This document shows, in pieces, positions 57,090 through 64,000 of a stretch of 64,000 nt of DNA (positions within the stretch are counted from its first letter, which is position 1; every line of letters begins with the position of its first letter). The position numbers and the translations under genes were made by a program. Under the pieces are notes generated by a model. The model had not been told where the DNA came from, ran no database searches, and was given only the letters and a program-made list of their open reading frames with translations. This DNA is from Paraglaciecola marina (GTDB lineage Bacteria > Pseudomonadota > Gammaproteobacteria > Enterobacterales > Alteromonadaceae): assembly GCF_004360155.1 (NCBI RefSeq), contig NZ_ML178720.1, positions 215,078-279,077 on the forward strand, given 5' to 3'.

Positions 57090-58694
57090 TCAGTTAGCTT
57101 GTTCTTTGGTATCAAATACCACTCTAACTTCATCTACCTCAAGTGAACAACATTGCCTAATATCAAGTCCTTTGGGCAGTATATGGGTAGCTACTAGCAC
57201 TATTTTATTAGTAGACAATGTATTGATAATTTCGCTAATACGTTTGATATTGTCAGTATCTAAGGCTTCGAAGGGTTCATCTAAAAGTAATAAACTAGCT
57301 TGGCTCAACATAGCTCTGGCAAGGCCTAATCTTTTCTTCTCTCCCCCCGAAAGCAATCGGCTATTTTCTCCTAACCACTGGTCTAAATTATCAAGAGAAT
57401 ATAAACCTACCTCGTTTAAGACTTGTCGCATGTTAGCATCTGAAGCATTCAGGTTAGCGACCTGCAAGTTTGCTCTTACAGTATCAGACAATACATATGG
57501 AAATTGTTCTAGGTAAACAGCGTCAGACAATAAGCCATGCTGCTTAGATTGAGCGTGTGTCGTAAATTCAAGTTCACGAGAGCCTTGATGCTCAATCAAC
57601 CCTGCTAACGCCTTTAGAAAACGGCTTTTCCCAGCCCCAGAACTACCCACTAATACATTAACACCGCCTTTATTAAAGTGTGCATTGGTCTCATTCATAT
57701 TGGTGTCTATGGGTTTGAATTTAGCCACCTCAATTGCGTCTATGTGTTCTGAGATAACCGATAGGTCCTGCGTATTTGTGGAGGTATCTTGAATCGCTTT
57801 TTTAGCTTCGACATAACTAACAAGCTGCTTTTGGTTAGCCAAAGCCGGAGTTAACCAATCATTCAAAGACAGCAACAATATAGGGAGCACAATAAACTCA
57901 GCATGGCCAAGATACTCACCAGAGTAATGACTTAATATAGTAATAAGCAAACCCATACCAGATAATATAAGCAACAATGATGCATTCCTAACTTGCCTTT
58001 GTTGATATGCTTCAAGCTCGCGGAGTTTATTTAGCCTTGGCGCATTTTTATTGTAGCTATGCAGTAAATGCCAAATAGGCGCGGCTTCGATATGTTGCAA
58101 AATAGCAAATTGAGCCTGTTTTTTGGCTGCAACAATATTAGCGCTCACCTTGAGCATAGCGATCAATAAACCTAAATAGATAAACATAAAAATCCCTGTA
58201 AAGATGATTACCCTTGTTGTTAATGGTGGCAGTAAAACTATTGAAACAAGATTAAGCATAGCTAAAGAAAGAAGAATTCCTGCATTTTGTCCAACCCAAG
58301 CAATCCAAATACTCGCTACTTCTTCACTTTGATGATGTAGGGCATCTAAAGATTGCTCTCTAGAAATCGATACTTTGTTTTCTAAACCGGCGAAAATTTT
58401 CAATCGCAACGCCGCTAATTTGTTTAATAGATGGTTGTGACCCACCAGCATGCTGAAATAACCTGATGCGATACGTAAAATAGCCAACGCGCGGATCACC
58501 ACAGCCGGTAACATGTAATTAAAACCCATTCCTGCAATACTGCAGGCAGCGATAAACCAAGACGCCACAATCAAAATGGCAAGGCCCGCTGCAAAGTGCG
58601 TTAACATCAGCAATAAGGTTGCAACTAGCTTTAAGCCTTGAGGTTTTGCATTTACCTCAGCTTTTATGGTGTTGCTAGATGAAGCTTCTCTCAT
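57090..58694 (-). CDS. cydC: CydC subunit of the CydDC thiol/haem ABC exporter
   Basis: 534 residues: six-helix membrane domain (about 20-300), then the nucleotide-binding domain with Walker A VGSSGAGKSRF near 353, signature LSGGEKKRLGLARAM near 455, and Walker B LLLLDEPFEALD. CydDC exports glutathione and cysteine and is needed for cytochrome bd maturation. It overlaps cydD by 4 bp and is last in the cyd operon. Confidence 0.92.
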   Translation of the reverse strand: MREASSSNTIKAEVNAKPQGLKLVATLLLMLTHFAAGLAILIVASWFIAACSIAGMGFNYMLPAVVIRALAILRIASGYFSMLVGHNHLLNKLAALRLKIFAGLENKVSISREQSLDALHHQSEEVASIWIAWVGQNAGILLSLAMLNLVSIVLLPPLTTRVIIFTGIFMFIYLGLLIAMLKVSANIVAAKKQAQFAILQHIEAAPIWHLLHSYNKNAPRLNKLRELEAYQQRQVRNASLLLILSGMGLLITILSHYSGEYLGHAEFIVLPILLLSLNDWLTPALANQKQLVSYVEAKKAIQDTSTNTQDLSVISEHIDAIEVAKFKPIDTNMNETNAHFNKGGVNVLVGSSGAGKSRFLKALAGLIEHQGSRELEFTTHAQSKQHGLLSDAVYLEQFPYVLSDTVRANLQVANLNASDANMRQVLNEVGLYSLDNLDQWLGENSRLLSGGEKKRLGLARAMLSQASLLLLDEPFEALDTDNIKRISEIINTLSTNKIVLVATHILPKGLDIRQCCSLEVDEVRVVFDTKEQAN

Positions 58695-60301
58695 GGTGTT
58701 TCCTTAATTTCACCATGGCTAACCTTCCAGATGCGGTTAAACCAAGTATCAGGAAGCGTTTTATGAGATGCCCAAACCACTGTTTTGTGCTGTAATTTTT
58801 GATGGATGAGGTCGGCTATTTCTTGATGCTGTTCGATAGTCAAATGGGCGGTAGGCTCATCTAATAACACCACATCTTTAGGTTTTAGTAATACTCGCGC
58901 CAACGCTAAACGTTGAGCTTCACCACCCGATAAAGCGGGACAATCTCCCAACTCAGTTGCTAAGCCATTAGATAAATTGTTTAACCAATCAATAAGCCCT
59001 ACTTCTTGCAATGCGTTTACCATGTCGTGTTCGGTAACTGACAAGTCACCTAAATGTAAATTAAAGGCAACAGACTTATCTAACACTGCAGTTTGCTGGG
59101 ATAATAAGGCGAGATCAGCAGATAACTGGTGTGATGACGCTCTAAATCCCATTAGGGCTTCAAGTAATACTGTTTTACCTTGCCCAGAATTACCTTGTAA
59201 CGATACCCAGTCACCTGGCTCTAGCGTTAGCTTGTTTGCATGTAAGTTAGGCGTAGTAACATGAAAATTTAACCAAGCTAAGCCAGTAAAGGCTGCTTTG
59301 TTATTCAAGAGCTCGTACTCATCTAATAGTAAAGCAAACCTTTCTGCACTGGCCTCGGCTTTTGCTTTTTGATGATAAAAGCGCCCTAAAGCCCGTAACT
59401 CTGAGAATAACAAAGGTGCAGTCAACAACATAAATAGGCCCTGTTCTAAACTGATCTCAGGGCCAATGTTTATTTCACCTAGCATAGAAAAGCCAATAAA
59501 TACCGCGACTAAAGCCATGGCAATAGTGGCAAAAAAATCTAAAACAGTTGTAGATAAAAAGGCTATCGACACAACACTCATCGTTTTACGATTAACAATA
59601 TTACTCGCGTCATTGAGTCTTTTTAATTGATCTTGATGCTGTCCACTTGTGGTGATTAAAGTCAGTGCTTTTAGGCGGTCAGAAAACATGTCACCGAGGC
59701 GCTCTAGGGCAATAAAATGCTTTCTGTGTAACGCTGCTGCGCCTTTACCGACTAAAACCATAAAGACAGGAATCAAGGGCATAGTCACGCATAAGATGAT
59801 GGCAACCACATAGTTAATCGGAAAAATAACCAGTAAAGCCACCAAAGGCGCAATAGCTGAAAGCCACTTTTGCACACTATATTGAATTAGATAGTTGCCA
59901 ATATCGGAGATATTGTTGAGTAACAATTGCTGCCAATAGGTGGCTGAATGTTGACGGGTGATCGCAATGTGTTTGTTTTTGAAAACCCTATGGACACGGT
60001 TCTCTAACTCAGTCTCAATTTTGTATTTGCTATGGCTTTGCAAGTTATCTGCAAGCCATATCAAACTTATCCAAATCAATGCGGCACATGCCAAAGGCAC
60101 AAGCTGCTCTGGGAGGACATTCTGTTGCTCAACTATCACCCAATGAGTGGTTTTAGCAAAAAACCAAAATACAGAAATTTGCGCAACAAGCTGAAACAAA
60201 CGCACCAATAACACGCGAGCTTGGCCAGAGAGCATTTCTTTCGAAATACGCCGCAGCCATGTTTGTGCTTGCTGCTCGGGTGTTATTGATGCCTCTATCA
60301 T
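58691..60301 (-). CDS. cydD: CydD subunit of the CydDC ABC exporter
   Basis: 536 residues with an N-terminal ABC-exporter membrane domain and an ATPase domain: Walker A GNSGQGKTVLLEALMG, LSGGEAQRLALARVLL, VVLLDEPTAHL. It pairs with CydC. The gene overlaps both neighbours (cydX by 4 bp, cydC by 4 bp), showing one polycistronic message from cydA to cydC. Confidence 0.92.
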   Translation of the reverse strand: MIEASITPEQQAQTWLRRISKEMLSGQARVLLVRLFQLVAQISVFWFFAKTTHWVIVEQQNVLPEQLVPLACAALIWISLIWLADNLQSHSKYKIETELENRVHRVFKNKHIAITRQHSATYWQQLLLNNISDIGNYLIQYSVQKWLSAIAPLVALLVIFPINYVVAIILCVTMPLIPVFMVLVGKGAAALHRKHFIALERLGDMFSDRLKALTLITTSGQHQDQLKRLNDASNIVNRKTMSVVSIAFLSTTVLDFFATIAMALVAVFIGFSMLGEINIGPEISLEQGLFMLLTAPLLFSELRALGRFYHQKAKAEASAERFALLLDEYELLNNKAAFTGLAWLNFHVTTPNLHANKLTLEPGDWVSLQGNSGQGKTVLLEALMGFRASSHQLSADLALLSQQTAVLDKSVAFNLHLGDLSVTEHDMVNALQEVGLIDWLNNLSNGLATELGDCPALSGGEAQRLALARVLLKPKDVVLLDEPTAHLTIEQHQEIADLIHQKLQHKTVVWASHKTLPDTWFNRIWKVSHGEIKETP

Positions 60302-60429
60302 TTATCTTCGTCCCTTGGGCCTACATCGCCAAGGCGGTCCATATCTTCCGTAGCCTCTAACCACAAGGCGTTAATAATGCCAAACGAACACGCTAGTAAA
60401 ACGCCTAAAATCCAAGTGAAATACCACAT
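60298..60429 (-). CDS. cydX: CydX, small subunit of cytochrome bd oxidase
   Basis: 43 residues starting MWYFTWILGVLLACSFGIINALWLE, the characteristic CydX/YbgT helix, from an ATG at 60429 with a GGAG ribosome site. An acidic tail follows (EATEDMDRLGDVGPRDEDK). It stabilises the CydAB haem centres. A longer frame to 60501 runs back into cydB and is not the gene. Confidence 0.93.
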   Translation of the reverse strand: MWYFTWILGVLLACSFGIINALWLEATEDMDRLGDVGPRDEDK

Positions 60430-60440
60430 AAAGTGACTCC

Positions 60441-61577
60441 TTAATAAAGTACGTGAGACTTGTTCAAGTCTGCTTGTTTGATACGACCACGCATTACCCA
60501 AAAACCATAAGCACTATAACTAAGTACAATAGGTACAAAGATACAGGCAACAATAAACATAGTTTGTAAGGTAAGCTGAGATGAAGTGGCGTCCCATATG
60601 GTTAAACTTGCACTCGGCATAATGCTGCTAGGCATTAAAAACGGGAACATTGCAAAACCTGCAGTTAAAATAATGCCAGTTATAGCCAATGCACTGGCTA
60701 CAAATGCCCAACCGCTGCGACCCACATAAGAAGCCCATGCACAAGTAAGCGCAGCACCAATACCCAAAACCGGTGCTATTATCATCCAAGGGTAAGTGGT
60801 GTAATTGTTAAACCACGCACCACTAACAATTTCTACAGTTTTATTCAGAGGGTTACTTGTTGCATAACTATCTACAGCAGAGGTGATCACATAACCATCA
60901 ACTCCAATAGCTAGATATATGCCTGCTAAGGCAAACAAGCCCGCGGTGAAAATCGATAAATACACAGACACAGTTTGGGTACGTTTGTGCAAGTCACCAT
61001 CGGTTTTAAGTTGTAGCCAACTCGCGCCATGGTTAAGCAACATAGCCACTGACACTAAGCCGCTTAACAGAGCAAAGGGGGTCAATAGTCCAAAAAAGCT
61101 GCCGTTATAGGTAGACATTAAGGCGTCGTCATATTCAAAAGGCACACCTAGCAATAAATTGCCAAATGCCACTCCGAAGATTAACGATGGAATAAAGCCA
61201 CCAGCAAACAGGGCCCAATCCCATGCTAAACGCCATTGTTTGTGGGGTAACTTAGCGCGGTATTCAAAACCCAGTGGGCGCATCCATAATGCGATTAAGG
61301 TTAAAGCTAGGGCCACATAAAACCCTGAAAATGCCGTAGCATATATCATAGGCCAAGCTGCAAATATGGCTCCGCCAGCCGTGATAAACCACACTTGATT
61401 ACCATCCCAATGGGGACCAATAGTGTTGATCATCACTCGTCTGTCTTGGTCAGTTTTGCCAACTAACGTGAGCAAAGCCCCTACGCCTAAATCAAACCCA
61501 TCGGTTACTGCAAAACCAATCAGTAATACACCAACCAATACCCACCACACTACGCGAAGAAATTCGTAATCAATCAT
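60441..61577 (-). CDS. cydB: Cytochrome bd ubiquinol oxidase subunit II
   Basis: 378 residues, about eight membrane helices, with [25 protein letters not shown] near the start and [18 protein letters not shown], both conserved in CydB. It forms the oxidase with CydA. The start overlaps the cydA stop by 4 bp; cydX follows after 11 bp. Confidence 0.96.
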   Translation of the reverse strand: MIDYEFLRVVWWVLVGVLLIGFAVTDGFDLGVGALLTLVGKTDQDRRVMINTIGPHWDGNQVWFITAGGAIFAAWPMIYATAFSGFYVALALTLIALWMRPLGFEYRAKLPHKQWRLAWDWALFAGGFIPSLIFGVAFGNLLLGVPFEYDDALMSTYNGSFFGLLTPFALLSGLVSVAMLLNHGASWLQLKTDGDLHKRTQTVSVYLSIFTAGLFALAGIYLAIGVDGYVITSAVDSYATSNPLNKTVEIVSGAWFNNYTTYPWMIIAPVLGIGAALTCAWASYVGRSGWAFVASALAITGIILTAGFAMFPFLMPSSIMPSASLTIWDATSSQLTLQTMFIVACIFVPIVLSYSAYGFWVMRGRIKQADLNKSHVLY

Positions 61578-63160
61578 GATTGTGCTCCTTGAGGTTGAGA
61601 ATCCATAAGTGAAGCCTCTTCAAGTGCTTGTTCGGCTTCAGCAAAAGTTTGTGAGGGGCCTTTTTTGGCATATTTTTGCATTAGATAAAACGCAATCACA
61701 AACATCACAAAATAAAAGGCGGTATAGGCAACTAAGGTAAAGATTACATCTGCGACACTTAGGTTTGAGACTGAGGTGTGCACAGGTAAAATCTCGGCTA
61801 TCGACCAGGGTTGGCGACCATATTCCGCGACAAACCATCCAGCTTCACAAGCAATCCAAGGTAGTGGCAAACTCCAAAGCGAAGCTTTTAGCAACCAACG
61901 GGGTTTAGTTATTTGGTGTTTGGTTGAGTAGTAAAAAGCGAGAGCAAAAATAACTAACATTATAAAACCCGATGCCACCATGATCCTAAAGCTCCAAAAT
62001 AATGGCGCAACTGGCGGTATACTGTAATCAACGGCCCTAGTTAACGCTTCTTCACTGGGATTAGTGACATCATCGGTAAAGGGCTGCAATAACATGGCAT
62101 AGCCAAGGTCGTCTTTGTGTTGTTCGAATATAGAAAGCTCTACCTCTGAGGCTTCTCCGGCACGCACACTGTCTAGTAATGCATAAGCTCTTATACCCGA
62201 CAATATGCGTTCTCGGTTTATCTCTTTATGCTCTTTCAATCCCTTAACTTCCTCATCAAGTGAGCGAGTGGCAATAATTCCCATGGCGTATGGAATTTGC
62301 AGGGCATAATCAACCTCTTGTGTTTCGTCATTAGGTATACCAAATACCGTAAAGTCTGCAGGGGCTTCTTGGGTTTCATATTCTGCTTCAACTGCAGCAA
62401 GTTTTACTTGCTGTACATCACCCAACTCATAACCACTTTCATCACCTAAAATAATTACAGAGATAACTGACGCTAAACCAAAGCTTGCAGCTATAGCAAA
62501 AGAGCGCCTTGCAAAGGCTACGTCTCGGCCTTTAAGTAAGTAATAAGCAGATATTGCCAATACAAAAACAGCGGCAGTCACATAGCCAGCTGATACTGTA
62601 TGTACAAACTTAACTTGAGCGACGGGGTTAAACACCACTTCGCTAAAACTGGTCATCTCCATCCGCATTGATTCGAAGTTAAACTCTGATCCTACAGGGT
62701 GTTGCATCCAACCATTTGCAATCAAAATCCACAAAGCTGAAAAGTTTGACCCTATTGCCACTAACCAAGTCGCCGTAAGGTGTTTAACCTTAGACATCTT
62801 GTCCCAGCCAAAAAAGAACAAACCTACGAATGTCGATTCTAAGAAGAAGGCCATCAACCCCTCTATAGCTAAGGGCGCGCCAAATATGTCACCCACATAA
62901 TGGGAATAGTAAGACCAATTCATACCAAACTGGAATTCCATAGTTAAACCAGTGGCAACACCTATGGCAAAGTTAATACCAAACAACTTCCCCCAAAACT
63001 TGGTCATTTGTTTGTAGATTTCTTTACCTGTCAAAACATACACAGACTCCATAATCGCCAGCATAAATGTCATGCCTAAGGTCAATGGAACAAATATGAA
63101 ATGAAACATGGCAGTCATCGCAAATTGCAATCGAGAGAGCTCGACTAACGTTTCGTTCAT
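61574..63160 (-). CDS. cydA: Cytochrome bd ubiquinol oxidase subunit I
   Basis: 528 residues carrying the haem ligands: an N-terminal His in [13 protein letters not shown], a second His in [12 protein letters not shown], and a later Met near the [10 protein letters not shown] helix. The periplasmic Q-loop is of the long type (about 250-380) and GRQPW is present. It reduces oxygen to water at high affinity with quinol. An FNR-type box lies 134 bp upstream. Confidence 0.97.
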   Translation of the reverse strand: MNETLVELSRLQFAMTAMFHFIFVPLTLGMTFMLAIMESVYVLTGKEIYKQMTKFWGKLFGINFAIGVATGLTMEFQFGMNWSYYSHYVGDIFGAPLAIEGLMAFFLESTFVGLFFFGWDKMSKVKHLTATWLVAIGSNFSALWILIANGWMQHPVGSEFNFESMRMEMTSFSEVVFNPVAQVKFVHTVSAGYVTAAVFVLAISAYYLLKGRDVAFARRSFAIAASFGLASVISVIILGDESGYELGDVQQVKLAAVEAEYETQEAPADFTVFGIPNDETQEVDYALQIPYAMGIIATRSLDEEVKGLKEHKEINRERILSGIRAYALLDSVRAGEASEVELSIFEQHKDDLGYAMLLQPFTDDVTNPSEEALTRAVDYSIPPVAPLFWSFRIMVASGFIMLVIFALAFYYSTKHQITKPRWLLKASLWSLPLPWIACEAGWFVAEYGRQPWSIAEILPVHTSVSNLSVADVIFTLVAYTAFYFVMFVIAFYLMQKYAKKGPSQTFAEAEQALEEASLMDSQPQGAQS

Positions 63161-63293
63161 TCAGTTTCTCCTAAAATGTGCTTATTAAAAAATAACAAAT
63201 TGAAAGTATTCTGGACGAGACTTTGCATTAGGTATGCCAAATTCAAAATCAGCGTTAAGAACCTGATTTTAATAGGTATTTAGGTTGAAAAAA

Positions 63294-63307
63294 TTGATCT
63301 AGATCAA
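63294..63307. promoter_or_regulatory. FNR/EtrA-type binding site upstream of cydA
   Basis: TTGATCTAGATCAA is a perfect palindrome matching the FNR consensus TTGATnnnnATCAA. It lies upstream of cydA, the classical oxygen-responsive position. The CRP consensus fits less well because the outer G/C positions are missing. Confidence 0.85.
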
Positions 63308-63389
63308 CAAGTAAAAAATAACCACTGTCATATTTGACATTGGTTACTCATACTTTAGTTGCAGCAGTTATTCACCAAAGAATAACAAG

Positions 63390-64000
63390 TTATTTCGTAA
63401 TGGTTTTAGTCAGGGAGAAAGCTCCGCGAATATCATCTAGAGTAAAGCCCGTAGCGGCATCTTCGGGATATTGGGCAGTAATAATTTGCTGTAGTGTTTT
63501 ATCAACTGAGGTTCCGTGGCACGCCAAACAGATTTGATCGGTAGGGATTGCTTTCATATATCTAAAGGTATCTTGAGTTTGTATGCTTGCCTCAAGCGTG
63601 GTTGCTGATACCCCTTGTTTAAACAAAGAGTCAAAATGTTTTAAATTCTTAATTTCCCAACCTGAAGCTTGGTTATCTGTATTGCGCACTTTTAAACTAG
63701 TTCGTGATATCTGCCAGCCATCAGTTGAAAGTGTTGCGGCAATTTGTGAAGCTTGATCTTTGCAAATATTGACGCCATTTTCGAACCCTCCGGTTTGAAT
63801 GGCGCTTACGAGAGTTTGTTTTAAAGTGGTAGCAAATACTTTTACTTTTTCCTTTGCTTCATTCTCAAGCTGTTTATTAACAACAACTTCTTGTGACACA
63901 TTATCTTTATGGATTGCCAATTCGGATGACCTAACTTCCGAATAACTAGCTGTACTTAGTAATAACAAAGTCAAAGCTAATGATTTTATCTTTAAATGCG
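63390..64000 (-). CDS. DUF3365 c-type haem protein, 5' end outside the window
   Basis: The frame stays open to the window edge, reading HLKIKSLALTLLLLSTASYSE, a signal peptide whose first residues lie outside. About 200 residues are visible. The DUF3365 (Tll0287-like) domain contains NGVNICKDQASQIAATLS, TSLKVRNTDNQASGWE and a C-terminal haem site ICLACHG. These are periplasmic haem sensors or redox proteins. A TTG at 63974 is an internal codon, not the likely start. It lies upstream of cydA and reads towards it. Confidence 0.8.
   Translation of the reverse strand, partial: HLKIKSLALTLLLLSTASYSEVRSSELAIHKDNVSQEVVVNKQLENEAKEKVKVFATTLKQTLVSAIQTGGFENGVNICKDQASQIAATLSTDGWQISRTSLKVRNTDNQASGWEIKNLKHFDSLFKQGVSATTLEASIQTQDTFRYMKAIPTDQICLACHGTSVDKTLQQIITAQYPEDAATGFTLDDIRGAFSLTKTITK

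Noticed and set aside
63294-63307. Palindrome as a CRP site
   Set aside because: It has TTGAT/ATCAA arms as in FNR boxes and lacks the TGTGA/TCACA of CRP.

Overview
The window looks like a chromosomal segment of a marine gammaproteobacterium of the order Alteromonadales, close to Glaciecola/Paraglaciecola/Alteromonas. This rests on protein similarity I recognise (HdfR-like LysR regulator, RsmJ, RecG, TrmH, SpoT-RpoZ-Gmk, HemCDXY, CydABX with CydDC), a moderately AT-rich base composition and the gene orders seen. No database search was run. I see no rRNA, CRISPR array, insertion sequence or phage gene; there is one tRNA.

Layout. 1-7 kb: a two-gene ABC-2 exporter followed by the start of a sensor kinase, diverging from an alpha/beta-hydrolase plus a sigma factor with a membrane-anchored C-terminus. 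Then come tag and an overlapping trio (YHYH lipoprotein, MORN-repeat membrane protein, SCO-type copper chaperone). 7-19.8 kb: mostly housekeeping genes (RMD1-like protein, hdfR, rsmJ-recG, a diguanylate cyclase, trmH, ridA, spoT, rpoZ, gmk, cyaY, an esterase), with clear terminators after gmk and rpoZ. 19.8-25.1 kb: a very large hybrid sensor kinase with three tandem periplasmic solute-binding domains, 1 bp downstream of an HD-GYP response regulator. 25.3-31.1 kb: a YHS protein, then hemC-hemD-hemX-hemY and a class II cyclic-nucleotide phosphodiesterase, packed as one operon.

31.3-40.2 kb is an accessory region beginning at a tRNA-Arg(CCG) whose 3' end is duplicated 193 bp downstream, beside a cluster of perfect hairpins. 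It holds a subtilisin/AAA-ATPase pair matching the IetAS plasmid-stability and anti-phage system. It also holds a HipBA toxin-antitoxin module with phased operators, an HExxH protein next to a NYN-LOTUS protein, and two unknown small proteins.

40.4-57.0 kb is a carbohydrate-acid region. It carries a complete nickel-pincer cofactor set (larB, larE, larC), a LarA-type nickel racemase/epimerase overlapping a gluconokinase gene, and two Gfo/Idh/MocA oxidoreductases flanking an Nramp-fold transporter that lacks the metal-binding motifs. A TonB receptor, a periplasmic PVC-type cytochrome dehydrogenase, uxuB and uxaC complete it. Two copies of one 16-bp palindrome (TTGACACCGGTGTCAA), one in the TonB/Gfo divergent promoter region and one upstream of uxaC, tie the two ends together. 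With UxaC, UxuB, LarA and GntK present and no uxuA or kdgK in the window, I infer a route glucuronate -> fructuronate -> mannonate -> (Ni-dependent C2 epimerisation) gluconate -> 6-phosphogluconate. This is the most interesting hypothesis here.

57.1-64 kb: the cytochrome bd locus (cydA-cydB-cydX-cydD-cydC) with a perfect FNR-type box upstream, preceded by a DUF3365 c-type haem protein cut by the window edge.
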